Shown here piece by piece: positions 10,732 through 20,745 of a stretch of DNA of 64,000 bases. Position 1 is the stretch's first letter. Each line of letters begins with the position of its first letter. The DNA is from Clusia tigrina (lineage: Eukaryota > Arthropoda > Insecta > Diptera > Clusiidae): assembly GCA_920105625.2 (NCBI GenBank), contig OV050030.1:115054814-115118813 (forward strand), in the 5' to 3' direction. The translations under genes were made by a program, and so were the position numbers. Below the pieces are notes generated by a model. It saw nothing but the letters and a program-made list of their open reading frames with translations. It did not search any database and was not told where the DNA came from.

Positions 10732-11735
10732 TTTGTTACATTTGGCCCTCCTGACCGTCATCTGACTCGGATGACACCAGATCATAATCCTCTGTTGATT
10801 GCTGCCAATGTTTCATATAATCACAACTTGTAGATATTTAATTTGGACCATCGAATTCAGCTACCTTCATGACGTCATAATGCCCTCTTTTCCCTTTCGT
10901 TACTTCATACGGGCCCAAATATTCGTTTATTAGTTTTTTCCCAGCTAAGAATTGAATCCTTTTAATCGACACTAGTTCACCCGTTTTGTATTCTACTAAG
11001 CCTTTGCATTTTTTGTCTTGCTGCTTCTGATACTTTTCGTGCGCTTTCAGTATTTGCTGTTTAACCTCTTGTCTTAACTGATGTCGTTCTTCGTCAAAAC
11101 TATTTACCAGTTCTTCTTCCAATATTTCGAGTAATCTGTCGTCGACTTTTGCTTTCATTTTTGTACCGAGAAGTATTTCGAATGGTGTTGATTTTGTTGT
11201 ACTGTGGACGCAAGAATTGATTGTTTTTTGTACTTGCCCCACATACTTGTACCATTTCGCTGAATCATCTGATGATAATTTGCTTATAACTTCGAGGATC
11301 GTTCTGTTGAGTCGTTCTACTTGAAAATTGCCGCGTGGAACTCCGCTCGTTGTAACCACATGCTCAATATCTGCTTCCAGACAAAATTCGCTAAATGCTT
11401 TCGATGTAAAAGCCGCTCCTCGATCGCTGATGATTCTTCTCGGTGACCCAAACGTAGTCAACCAAATTTTCAGGTTTTTAATGACATCATCTGCATTTGC
11501 TGTCTTGGTCGGAAAGAGCCATACAAACTTCCTAAATGCGTCTATCATGGCGAAAATATATTTGTATCGTATCGCTGTAATATCCATCTGGCCTAAGTGC
11601 TCAACATGTAAGGTGCATAATTGTGCGCCACCTTTTCAATGAATTTTAAATATCCCTCTTTTTTACCTAGCTTCTTGTTATGATTAATGCACTGGATACA
11701 ATTTTGAATTCGTCGCTCGACTTTTTTCTCCAAGT
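10732..11735 (-). pseudogene. Ty3/Gypsy integrase, near-complete but broken
   Basis: Integrase inserts retroelement DNA into the genome. From 11735 down: a partial zinc domain (CIQC at about 11695, HLEKKVERRIQN just before it), then HVEHLGQMDI, then the DDE core with Asp in AMIDAF, Asp in ISDRGAAF and Glu in VERLNR, about 250 residues in all. The C-terminal module contains EYLGPYEV. A 1-bp shift near 11638 separates the zinc domain from the core. A TAA at about 10837 cuts off a tail whose acidic end (SSESDDGQEGQM) finishes at 10732. Domains upstream of the zinc finger are absent. It resembles integrases of the mdg1/412-like fly Gypsy groups, but that sub-assignment is uncertain. Confidence 0.8.
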
Positions 11736-11990
11736 GCGGAATAATTATAATAAAGATTATATTTATAATAATGATTTACCTTTACATTTATAATACTACT
11801 TGTTCGAACTCGATCAAAGAAGAGAGAGAGAGAAAGAGAGCAAAATGACAGCGCAACGACGGCAAACAAGAAAGAGCCGAGTTTAGTTGTCTGCTAGTCG
11901 TTATTCTCTCCACACGTATTAGTGCTATATATTCATAACCTGTACATTTCATTAGTGTAATAATTAAATAAAATAGATCTTTTCATTTTA
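11736..11990. other. Unassigned interval, possible LTR remnant with GA-rich run
   Basis: Contains a GA-rich stretch (11818-11840). The end TTTTCATTTTACA (about 11980-11993) resembles an LTR terminus in plus orientation, followed directly by GC-rich LINE sequence. No partner was found. Confidence 0.3.
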
Positions 11991-12598
11991 CAAAAACACC
12001 CGGGGGCACCCGGTCCATTACCCGACAGGCCGGATGAGATGGATATCCCACTCAGCCCGGAATCGGCTGGAATGTCTATCTCCTCGGAACAGGAGAGACA
12101 TCTTCTTGAACCTGCTCCAGAGAAGATTCCCAAACTTTGGGTGAAGCTGTCCGGCGCTGGACGTAAACGTTTTAAGGCTTTACTTGCCAGGGGCATGTCG
12201 CTGGAAACAGCTCGGTCCTTGGCGGCAAATCCAGCGAACGTGTCTGCGCGATGGACCCCTAAAAGATCCCGTTCAGATTGCTCCACGCCGACATCGAGAT
12301 CCAGGCCGACAAAGCGGTTTGCACAGGAGGGCAACAAAAACATTGATAAAATGTCAATAGTGCCCCAGCTGACCCGCCGGTTTGTGGCGAGATGAAGAAG
12401 GTGGAGACCTTACTTGGGGGCGAACCTGGTCCCAGAAAGAAGGTGACGAGTGTCTCTGAAAGACATGGCGTGCAGGGCGCCTCCTTGGGGGTTCCCTGTT
12501 CAAAGCCTACTCTAGCGGAGATAGTCTGCTCCAAAAAGATAGGGGTTATACCTAGCAATTTCCCGGAGGGCATGGTCCGTCAAGCACCCTCTAATTAG
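11991..12598 (+). pseudogene. LOA-type LINE ORF1, N-terminal half
   Basis: A GC-richer frame runs from before the ATG at 12039. Residues 38-65 hold the motif KLSGAGRKRFKALLARGMS, matching KLSGASKKRF in the LOA ORF1 at 46100-46180. After a basic Ser/Arg/Thr-rich stretch the frame shifts near 12360-12390 and continues as KKVETLLGGEPGPRKKV to a stop at 12596-12598. ORF1 proteins of this type bind element RNA. The middle part (about 12290-12520) is repeated in reverse at 13750-13975, so the fragment faces a second copy of the same family. There is no ORF2 in this orientation. Confidence 0.6.
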
Positions 12599-12639
12599 AA
12601 ATGTTATTTGACATGAATGCGCTAGTTAGGGTGAGATCT

Positions 12640-13980
12640 AACACCTACCCCCTACTCACCTCGCACATTCGTGTCCGTGCTTCCCCATACTGTGTGGTGC
12701 GCGTTTGCATCGTAGCACACCACCCATTGTAGACTGCGAGTGCGACAGTACTCCGTAAGCAGCTGGAGCCAGCGCGATACTGCGTCCTCTGTGTCGCCAG
12801 GTAAGTACATGGAGGCCAGGACTACCGTTCTCCTCCCTAGAAGCTCTGAAATTTGGAGGAATTTGATATTTTTGTTGATTATCGTCGCTGCCCTCGGTCG
12901 GTCAACATTATTATCATAGATCAACTTACATGTTTTTATCTGCAGACCATCTATGCGCCCATTTCTGGCCCATGGTTCTTGAATGGCTACGAAGTCCAGA
13001 CACTGGTGTTCCACCAAAGCACTGAGCCTTTAAGAGGCTGCTATAGCCCTGTGGAGATTTATTTGGAGACAGTGAAGCTGCTTCCAAGAGTTTTGCGTTC
13101 GTGATAAGGCCTGGGACATTATTTCCCAGACCGATCCTTGCGGATCTTACCACCCTTTGTGCTCCGCAAAGTTTCCGCAGCCTCCGGGTCTTTTCTCTAC
13201 CATTTTTTGAGCGTACCAGAGAGAGCGGATGGTTTTCGACGTTGGGCACGAGTGTTGCCTCTCTCCGCTCTCGGTACTGGCTTTATGAAAATGGGCCCCG
13301 TTCTCGGCTTCTGGCTACTCTGCTTTGCCCGCGCTGCAACAGATGTTGTTGGTTGCTCTTCAACACCAACAGCAGATTTTGCCCTGTTCCCCTACAGTCT
13401 AGGTCGGAGCTGGGCACTGCCAAACCATAGCAGACCTTGTTACCCAGTGTCCCTTTCAGACGAGATGGGGTCCAGAGCAATTGCCAGCTCGACCTGGTCG
13501 CCTTTTTGTAGGCGAAGGAGCACCCGCCACTCGCTGACACTAATGCCCGAATTCTGCAACTCCACTTGCCCCAAAATTCGGTCATTCTGCCAATACACCG
13601 AGCCGGGAAAGTAGTCCACTACCTTCAACTCAGCCCCCTCCCATTGCCTCATGGCTGGTATCCTTTCTTCAGCCCAGGCTACGGTTTCGTCGTCCAGACA
13701 ATTGATCGTCAACCATCCAGGCTTGAAACTACAGCCTGCAAAGTAGGCTTTGAACAGGGAACCCCCAAGGAGGCGCCCTACACGCCATGTCTTTCAGAGA
13801 CACTCGTCACCTTCTTTCTGGGACCAGGTTCGCCCCCAAGTAAGGTCTTCACCTTCTTCATCTCGCCACAAACCGGCGGGTCAGCTGGGGGCACTATTGA
13901 CATTTTATCAATGTTTTTGTTGCCCTCCTGTGCAAACCGCTTTGTCGGCCAGGATCTCGATGTCGGCCTGCAACCTTTAT
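12640..13980 (-). pseudogene. LOA-type LINE: ORF1 C-terminal half and ORF2 endonuclease start
   Basis: Minus-strand copy of the same family as 11991-12598. From 13980: PTKRFAQEGNKNIDKMS, KKVKTLLGGEPGPRKKV, then an ORF1 domain (TVAWAEERIPAMRQWEGAEL, 13712-13440) broken by frameshifts near 13440 and 13290. ORF2 begins near 13090 with LQINLHRAIAA and continues as an apurinic/apyrimidinic endonuclease: catalytic Glu in AIQEPW (about 12970) and the NAHHTVWGSTDTN block (about 12680). It is cut off at 12652 before the rest of the endonuclease and RT. Endonuclease would nick target DNA. It is inactive. Confidence 0.65.
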
Positions 13981-14528
13981 AAGGAGATAGCCTCTCCAAA
14001 TGAACGACTTTCATTTTGCTCCTGACATTTCTCGCCAACTGGCTGCGTTATACTGCATCGTTGAGCCGCTTTATCACCTTATAAGGCCCTTCCCAGTGTG
14101 TTTGCAGGTTTGGCGATAATCCCTTTCGCCTTTGCGGATTATGAAGCATAACTAGCTGCCTTTCCTGAAATCCCTTAGAGTTTACTCGTACATCATATAT
14201 GGCTTTCCTTTTATCACTCATCAGTTGTGTACGATTTCTGCTGTTTCCATGAATTTCATTCAACTTTTCTCGGTTTTTGAGGTATACAATTGCTGGATGG
14301 AAGTACTGTAGATGACTCTTTAGTCCATTCTTTCGCCAGAATGACGGGTACCTTTTTATTAGCTCGTATCTTGCTTTTCGTGTCTCGCGGTTGCCTCTCA
14401 CAGTTTACAATTGCTGAGATTCTCTGGCACCTTACCTTCTTTTTCGCTATGGTTTCAGCAGTATTTGAAATATTCATTACTTTTTCTGGTACGATTCGGC
14501 TCTTATGCTTCCCAACATCTCCGCCCAT
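13981..14528 (-). pseudogene. Unit 1: PR-IN junction and integrase C-terminus
   Basis: From 14528: KMGGDVGKHKSRIVPEKV, the linker normally leading to RT. This is followed within a few dozen residues by an integrase tail: KRKAIYDVRVNSKG, a basic stretch, then THWEGPYKVIKRLND and finally KMKVVHLERLSPY. No RT or DDE motif lies between. The reading frame changes near 14400, and a TAA at 14048-14050 lies five residues after KRLND. The same TAA is present in unit 2. The GPY-type module helps target integration in active relatives; it has no core to serve here. It reads straight into LINE sequence at about 13975. Confidence 0.75.
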
Positions 14529-14554
14529 TTTGGGCCGTATAACTGCCTCTGACT

Positions 14555-15118
14555 TCAGTGGGATACAATGGTTTGTTTAACACCTCCATACTTATCCTCA
14601 CCAAAGAATAACGGTATTTCGGTGTTCGCATATTTCAGCACTCGGCTTTTGAAATCTAGCGTGAATCCATTCCAAATCATAAAATCCACACCTAAGATTA
14701 CTTCATCCACAATATCCGCAACTATAAACTCGTGCGTCACTGTTGTGGTGCCGATAGTGATTTTCCGTGTAACTTTTCCCAGTACCGGTGCATCATCTCC
14801 AGTTGCCGTACGCAAACTTATTCCCTGAAGCGGCTCGATTCCCCGAACGAGATCCCTTCTAATTATGGAATGTGATGCCCCCGTATCCAAAGTTACCACA
14901 ATTTTGCTTCCGCTTATTACACTGCTGACAGTTAGGATGTTATTTTTCCGCGCCATCTGAGAAACGAAGATTCTTGGGCTATCAGTTATGGGAGTCCGTT
15001 CATTTCCCGGCTTGACAATCTTTTCCGATTCCCTAATCCGGACTTTGTTTTGCTTTGGCAATCTTACCAGAGCTTGTGTTGCATAACGTTTCCATCTCAA
15101 CTGACAACTACGAGCCAT
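14555..15118 (-). pseudogene. Unit 1: retroviral-type aspartic protease
   Basis: 187-residue frame. The active-site motif VTLDTGASHSIIR lies near residue 75 and a second protease motif VILGVDFM near residue 140, the usual 60-70 residue spacing of a retropepsin monomer, which acts as a dimer to cut Gag and Gag-Pol. The frame opens with HMARSC, the last part of a CCHC zinc knuckle, and is in phase with gag across a single TGA at 15122-15124. The protease itself has no visible active-site damage. It runs on to GGVKQTIVSH, just before the deletion-bearing linker. Confidence 0.7.
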
Positions 15119-15121
15119 GTG

Positions 15122-16250
15122 TCAGACATTACCGCAGGTAAAGCATTTGCCCGTGAAACTTTTTCCGTTCTCGACTCTTATCTGACGGGCTGTGCATTCT
15201 GACCGACACAACAATGCTGCTGTCTCTGATAACAAAGCGCTAGCTACTGTCTCCATATATGTAGCTTTCGGATTAGTTATAGCAGGACGCTTTATCTCCT
15301 CATCGCGAATGCCATATACGAAGGTGTCCATCATACACCTCTCAGTGATCTCTCCTGGGTAGGCAAGATGAGCCAACCGCTCCACTTCCACCGCAAACTG
15401 TTGTAGAGACTCACCACTCTTCTGTACACGTGTTCGTAGCTCTACTTGGTACATCTGCTTGCGATGTTCACTACCATAATTGCGCTGAACGGCATTCATC
15501 AAGCTATTGTAGCATTCATCATAGCAGTCTCGCTCACTTTCTGAGATAGTTTGCAGCTCATCAGCGGCAGCACCTTTCAACGAAACGGTTAATGCAGCCA
15601 CTTTTTCGCGAGCACTCCAACCATTTGTGCTAGCGGTAGTCTCAAACTGCATTCTGTAGACGCTAAATGTCGTGGTTCCATCATAGGTAAGAGGCTTCAG
15701 TTTTATTGAGCATAAAGCTAGCACAGGCAATGCGCCTTCCTGTAGTAGGTGAATTCTTTGCTCTATTTGTTGCTTGAAATCGTTCTGCTTCTGCTCGTTC
15801 GCAATGAATTTTTGTTCTACAGATTTTTCGAACGATTCTTGCCGTGTCTCAATTTCACAAACCTTCCTGTCTACCATCTCGGACATTTCTTTCATCTGCT
15901 GTGACTTCTGTTCCGCTAGTTGAGCAAGTCGCCTTTCACTCTGCTGTAACTGTTCTTTGACTTCCTCTTTGACAGCTTGAGCATTTTGTTGTAACTGTCC
16001 CTTGAGAGCTTGAGCATTTTTTTCATCTCGCTACTGCATCTTTTCATCTCGCTGCTGCATATCCTGTTTGAAGGATTGTATTACCCCGATGAGTGCGCTC
16101 ATGTCAAAGTTACCCGTGTTAGTTTCTGGGGGTGTTTCTTCGTGTCGAGATGTCGTAGGCCCTTTACATTGGAATTCATGCTCATCGACGTCTATACCCT
16201 GCTCCTCTAAAGCGATTCTTAATCGCACCTGCAGCTCCGCTTTAAGCCCT
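15122..16250 (-). pseudogene. Unit 1: gag with coiled coil and capsid domain
   Basis: Gag forms the particle. The N-terminus (GIDVDEHEFQC, then SALIGVIQSFKQDM) leads into a long Gln/Glu/Lys coiled-coil region. The capsid follows (KLKPLTYDGTTTFSVYRMQF, VAALTVSLKGAAADELQ, SLQQFAVEVERLAHLAYP), then a CX2C half-knuckle (CFTCGN) directly before TGA at 15122-15124. A premature TAG near 16031 interrupts a QQRDEK repeat that is open in unit 2. The initiating ATG seen in unit 2 is lost here by a small deletion near 16280. Without the TAG the frame would be about 370 residues, a normal Gypsy gag size. Confidence 0.75.
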
Positions 16251-16295
16251 TGAGCTGCTCCAATCTCAGTTTTTCAAATTTATTACAGATATACA

Positions 16296-16313
16296 ATCCC
16301 ACTTCTGACACCA
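16296..16313 (-). promoter_or_regulatory. Primer-binding site, unit 1
   Basis: Minus strand TGGTGTCAGAAGTGGGAT, two bases after the LTR end (TAACA AT). Its position and TGG start fit a tRNA-primed minus-strand start; a leucine tRNA is my guess from memory of such PBS types. The same 18 bases occur at 19238-19255. Confidence 0.75.
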
Positions 16314-16645
16314 ATTGTTACGAAATTGCCCTCCTGAGAATTTACTCTAACTCTCTGTACTCGGATTCGTACCACTGCATCCTGTAGTAATTAAACAATC
16401 TCGGGTTAAATTAAAATAACTAACTTTATTTAATTATTGCAATTTACAAACTAAATATTAGGCTGAAAGTTTACTTTGTTACAATTTGCACTTTATTTCA
16501 CAATTCATGAATCACTTTATTTAATAAATAATTTCATCACTTTACAAAATCACAATTTCAAATACTGCTGCTTCGATTTAAATGCACGATGTACACACTG
16601 TTACGATCTCTGTTCGAATGTCTTCGACTTTGCACAGTCTTGTGC

Positions 16646-16652
16646 TTATATA
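16646..16652 (-). promoter_or_regulatory. TATA box, LTR between units 1 and 2
   Basis: Minus strand CTATATAAGC, 19 bp downstream of the heat-shock-element array, in a position suited to drive transcription toward gag. The expected start would be about 30 bp lower, near 16615. Confidence 0.6.
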
Positions 16653-16670
16653 GTTTCGAATGGTTGAGGT

Positions 16671-16715
16671 AGAAGCTTCTAGAATATACTAGAAGTTTCT
16701 GGATGTTTCTAGAAC
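16671..16715 (-). promoter_or_regulatory. Heat-shock-element array in LTR (copy 1)
   Basis: Eight nGAAn/nTTCn pentamers in alternating orientation. aGAAg-cTTCt-aGAAt at 16671-16685 is a perfect three-unit HSE. After five bases, aGAAg-tTTCt-gGAtg-tTTCt-aGAAc follows at 16691-16715 with one imperfect unit. HSF trimers bind three or more such units. The array sits directly upstream of a TATA box in the transcription orientation of the element, as in heat-shock promoters. Function is inferred. Confidence 0.75.
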
Positions 16716-16936
16716 TTGATATACACCTCAAAGGAAGCTTTCATTATTTAACACCACCGACAGGGTGTTCTTAAGTAAAGTTTTATACGAATATTTCGTG
16801 TCTTGACTTACACACACAGGGTGGTGCACACACAGGGTGGTGCACTCATTTTCGAACTCCAGATGGGATCCTAAAATTATGCAATCCCGTTTCACTGCCC
16901 TCCGCTTAATCTTGTTCGTCCCGAACAAGGATAGTA

Positions 16937-19257
16937 CTGCAACCTTTATAAGGAGATAGCCTCTCCAAATGAACGACTTTCATTTTGCTCCTGACATTTC
17001 TCGCCAACTGGTTGCGTTATACTACATCGTTGAGCCGCTTTATCACCTTATAAGGCCCTTCCCAGTGTGTTTGCAGTTTTGGCGATAATCCCTTTCTCCT
17101 TTGCAGATTATGAAGCAGAACTAGCTGCCTTTCCTGAAATCCTTTAGAGTTTACTCGTACATCATATATGGCTTTCCTTTTATCACTCATCAGTTGTGTA
17201 CGATTTCTGCTGTTTCCATGAATTTCATTCAACTGTTCTCGATTTTTAGGTATACAATTGCTGCATGGAAGTACTGTAGATGCCTCTTTAGTCCATTCTT
17301 TCGCCAGAATGTCGGGTACCTTTTTATTAGCTCGTATCTTGCTTTTCGTGTCTCGCGGTTGCCTCTCACTCTCGCGGTTGAGATTCTCTGGCACCTTACC
17401 TTCTTTTTCGCTATGGTTTCAGCGGTATTTGAAATATTCATTACTTTTTCTGGTACGATTCGGCTCTTATGCTTCCCAACATCTCCGCCCATTTTGGCCC
17501 GTATAACTGCCTCTGACTTGAGTGGGATTTTTGTCCGCCGCGATACAATGGCTTGTTTAACACCTCCATACTTATCCTCACCAAAGGATAACGGTATTTC
17601 GGTGTTCGCATATTTCAGCACTCGGCTTTTGAAATCTGGCGTGAATCCACACCTAAGATTACTTCATCCACAATATCCGCAACTATAAACTCGTGCGTCA
17701 CTGTTGTGGTGCCGATAGTGATTTTCCGTGTAACTTTTCCCAGCACCGGTGCATCATCTCCAGTTGCCGTACGCAAACTTATTCCCTGAAGCGGCTCGAT
17801 TCCCCGAACGAGATCCCTTCTAATTATGGAATGTGATGCCCCCGTATCCAAAGTTACCACAATTTTGCTTCCGCTTATTACACTGTTGACAGTTAGGCTG
17901 TTATTTTTCCGCGCCATCTGAGAAACGAAGATTCTTGGGCCATCAGTTGTGGGAGTCCGTTCATTTCCCGGCTTGACAATCTTTTCCGATTCCCTAATCC
18001 GGACTTTTCTTGCTTTGGCAATCTTACCGGAGCTTGTGTTGCATAACGTTTCCATCTGAACTGATAATTACGAGCCATATGTCAGACATCACCGCAGGTA
18101 AAGCATTTGCCCGTGAAACTTTTTCCGTTCTCGACTCTTATCTGACGAGCTGTGCATTCTGACCGACACACCAATGCTGCTGTCTCTGATAACAAAGCGC
18201 TAGCTACTGTCTCCATATATGTAGCTTTCGGATTACTTATAGCAGAACGCTTTCTGTCCTCATCGCGAATGCCATATACGAAGGTGTCCATCATACACCT
18301 CTCAGTGATCTCTCCTGGGTAGGCAAGATGAGCCAACCGCTCCACTTCCACCGCAAACTGTTGTAGAGACTTACTACTCTTCTGTACACGTGTTCGTAGC
18401 TCTACTTGGTACATCTGCTTGCGATGTTCACTACCATACTTGCGATGAACGGCATTCATCCAGCTTTCATAGCAGTCTCGCTCACTTTCTGAGATAGTTT
18501 GCAGCTCATCAGGGGCAGCACCTTTCAACGAAACGGTTAATGCACCCTTTTTTCGCGAGCACTCCAACCATTTGTGCTAGCGGTAGTCTCAAACTGCATT
18601 CTGTAGACGCTAAATGTCGTGGTTCCATCATAGGTAAGAGGCTTCAGTTTTATTGAGCATAAAGCTAGCACAGGCAATGCGCCTTCCTGTAGTAGGTGAA
18701 TTCTTTGCTCTATTTGTTGCTTGAAATCGTTCTGCTTCTGCTCGTTCGCAATGAATTTTTGTTCTACAGATTTTTCGAACGATTCTTGCCGTGTCTCAAT
18801 TTCACAAACCTTCCTGTCTACCATCTCGGACATTTCTTTCATCTGCTGTGACTTCTGTTCCGCTAGTTGAGCAAGTCGCCTTTCACTCTGCTGTAACTGT
18901 TCTTTGACTTCCTCTTTGACAGCTTGAGCATTTTGTTGTAACTGTCCCTTGAGAGCTTGAGCATTTTTTTCATCTCGCTGCTGCATCTTTTCATCTCGCT
19001 GCTGCATATCCTGTTTGAAGGATTGTATTACCCCGATGAGTACGCTCATGTCAGAGTTACCCGTGTTAGTTTCTGGGAGTGTTTCTTCTTGGCGAGATGT
19101 TGTAGGCCCTTCACATTGGAATTCATGCTCATCGACGTCTATACCCCTGTGTTTGCAAATTTAAGCGCTCAAACTCCTTCTTGAGCTGCTCCAATCTCAG
19201 TTTTTCAAATTTAACCATTGCCTATTACAGATACACAATCCCACTTCTGACACCAAT
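16937..19257 (-). mobile_element. Unit 2 internal region: gag, PR and IN end
   Basis: Gag starts at an ATG at 19216-19218 (MVKFEKLRLEQLKKEFERLN), with a 1-bp shift near 19145 before GIDVDEHEF. The coiled coil and capsid continue to about 18540 (shift in an A/T run), then 18567-18082 to CFTCGD and the TGA at 18082-18084. The second half-knuckle is HMARNY, so its last Cys is lost. The protease (DTGASHSII near 17850) spans 18055-17615 after a shift near 18020. Part of the protease tail is deleted near 17645, after VILGVD. The linker KMGGDVGKHKSRIVPEKV and the integrase tail (WEGPYKVIKRLND) end with the same TAA (17017-17019). RT and the DDE core are absent exactly as in unit 1. Confidence 0.75.
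19238..19255 (-). promoter_or_regulatory. Primer-binding site, unit 2
   Basis: Identical 18-base TGGTGTCAGAAGTGGGAT beside the LTR end at 19258, about 20 bp upstream of the gag ATG. Confidence 0.75.
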
Positions 19258-19587
19258 TGTTACGAAATTTCCCTGCTGGAAATTTACTCTAACTCTCTGT
19301 TCTCGGATTCGTACCACTGGATCCTGTAGTAATTAAACAATCTCTGGTTAAATTAAAATAACAAACTTTATTTAATTATTGCAATTTACAAACATAATAT
19401 TAGGCTGAAATTTTACTTTGTTACAATTTGCACTTTATTTCACAATTCATGAATCACTTTATTTAAAAAGTAATTTCATCACTTTACAAAATCACAATTT
19501 CAAATACTGCTGCTTCGATTTAAATGCACGATGTACACACTGTTACGATCTCTGTTCGAATGCCTTCGACTTTGCACAGTCTTGTGC

Positions 19588-19594
19588 TTTTATA
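19588..19594 (-). promoter_or_regulatory. TATA box, LTR between units 2 and 3
   Basis: Minus strand ATTATAAAAGC, 19 bp below the HSE array, the same spacing as in the other LTR even though the TATA sequence differs. Confidence 0.6.
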
Positions 19595-19612
19595 ATTTCG
19601 AAAGGTTGAGGT

Positions 19613-19657
19613 AGAAACTTCTAGAATATACTAGAAGTTTCTAGATGATTCTAGAAC
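19613..19657 (-). promoter_or_regulatory. Heat-shock-element array in LTR (copy 2)
   Basis: Pentamers aGAAa-cTTCt-aGAAt (19613-19627), a five-base gap, then aGAAg-tTTCt-aGAtg-aTTCt-aGAAc (19633-19657). All eight units and their spacing are kept relative to the first LTR; base differences fall mainly at flexible n positions. Confidence 0.75.
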
Positions 19658-19883
19658 TTTATATACACCTCAAAGGAAGCTTTCATTATTTTACACCACA
19701 GACAGGGTGTTCTTAAGTAAAATTTTATACGAATATTTCGTGTCTTGACTTACACACACAGGGCGGTGCACTCATTCTCCAACTCCAGATGTGATCCTAA
19801 AAGTATGCAATCCCGTTTCACTGATATGCACTCACGTTTCACTGCCCTCCGGTTAATCTTGTTTGTCCCGAACAAGGATAGTA

Positions 19884-20045
19884 CTGCAACCTTTATAAGG
19901 AGATAGCCTCTCCAAATGAACGACTTTCATTTTGCTCCTGACATTTCTCGCCAACTGGATGCGTTATACTACATCGTTGAGCCGCTTTATCACCTTATAA
20001 GGCCCTTCCCAGTGTGTTTGCAGTTTTGGCGATAATCCATTTCTC
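19884..20045 (-). pseudogene. Unit 3 remnant: integrase C-terminus
   Basis: About 160 bp equal to the start (low-coordinate end) of units 1 and 2, with the GPY-module tail and KMKVVHLERLSPY. It is cut at 20045 by the right arm of the inverted duplication. It shows the array once extended further. Confidence 0.75.
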
Positions 20046-20745
20046 CAAACAACAACAACAGTTGGGAAAATTAATGTGACAAGAAATGTTGCAACAGTAC
20101 AGACTGGGATAGATCGCTATATACAGGTAAAGCGAGAGTTAAGTTCACAAAAAATACAAAGAAAAGAAGGGTAGAAAATGCTAGATTAACTCTGCAACCG
20201 GGGAATAGATCTGCCTCTGTTGAACGCATAACTAGAAGCACTCTGGGCCAGGACATATGTGCACTATTAGCAAATGGAAAAGTTTACTCAACTCCTGCAA
20301 ATAATTCCATGGCCAAAACTTCTAAGCAACTGCCATTCTACTCAAATGCTTTAGTTGCAATTGTAGCTAGTTTTGTAGGAAATAACAATTTCCACATAAC
20401 GTCCATAATAAACGTGAATATAAAGGAAACGAAATACAGACATGCAATGAAAGCAATTTCCGCATAATGGCGTTTTATATTAATAAAATGGTAAACACTA
20501 CTATACATATTAACTGAAGAGCAGTAAAGGTAGTAGTTGTTATTAAAGGTATTGAGAATAGTGTAAGTATGAATGAAATCAAAGATTCTCTCGTAATCGC
20601 CGGAGTAAAAGTCAAAACGGTATTCAACATTAAAAACAGAGACAAAGTACCACAACCACAATTTCAAGTAGAACTTGAACCGAATGGAAGAAAATTAAAA
20701 ATAGCGAAACACACCCAATATACCATCTGCGTTATATTATTATTA
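20046..20745 (+). pseudogene. Jockey-clade LINE ORF1, first part (right arm)
   Basis: The recognisable stretch is 20569-20740: VKTVFNIKNRDKVPQPQF followed by VELEPNGRKLKI, the conserved segment before the CCHC knuckles in Jockey-type ORF1. Upstream sequence is degraded. The frame runs into the tail of a minus-strand LOA-type LINE at about 20745 and resumes at 21905. Confidence 0.6.

Larger units (their letters stand above)
16316..16936 (-). repeat. LTR between units 1 and 2
   Basis: About 620 bp, ending in TTTCGTAACA (minus strand) next to the PBS. The upstream boundary is approximate because the pol frame reads into the LTR (LSPYKGCSTILVR, stop at a TAA inside). Close to that boundary is a palindrome CTTGTTCG-GGA-CGAACAAG (about 16911-16929). 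The LTR carries the HSE array, a TATA box and two copies of ACACACAGGGTGGTGCAC in tandem near 16810-16845, which are a single copy in the other LTR. Confidence 0.8.
19258..19883 (-). repeat. LTR between units 2 and 3
   Basis: About 625 bp and very similar to the LTR at 16316-16936. It differs by a GATATGCACTCACGTTTCACT-type short duplication near 19822-19845 and a single instead of double GGGTGGTGCAC motif. It includes the second HSE array and a TATAAAA box. The upper boundary is approximate. Confidence 0.8.
13975..20045 (-). mobile_element. Tandem array of an RT-less Ty3/Gypsy derivative with HSE-bearing LTRs
   Basis: Reading on the minus strand from 20045 down: end of unit 3, LTR (19258-19883), unit 2 internal region, LTR (16316-16936), unit 1 internal region. 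The landmark CTGCAACCTTTATAAGG recurs at about 13969, 16938 and 19885, a period near 2.95 kb. Each internal region encodes gag, a protease and only the integrase C-terminus; RT, RNase H and the DDE core are absent at the same place in both complete units. Shared lesions (TGA in the zinc knuckle, TAA in integrase) show the units descend from one defective ancestor, so tandem duplication or unequal exchange is likelier than two separate insertions. Confidence 0.85.

Noticed and set aside
13101..13614. Plus-strand frames of 109 and 158 residues
   Set aside because: Shadows of the minus-strand LOA ORF1 and endonuclease.
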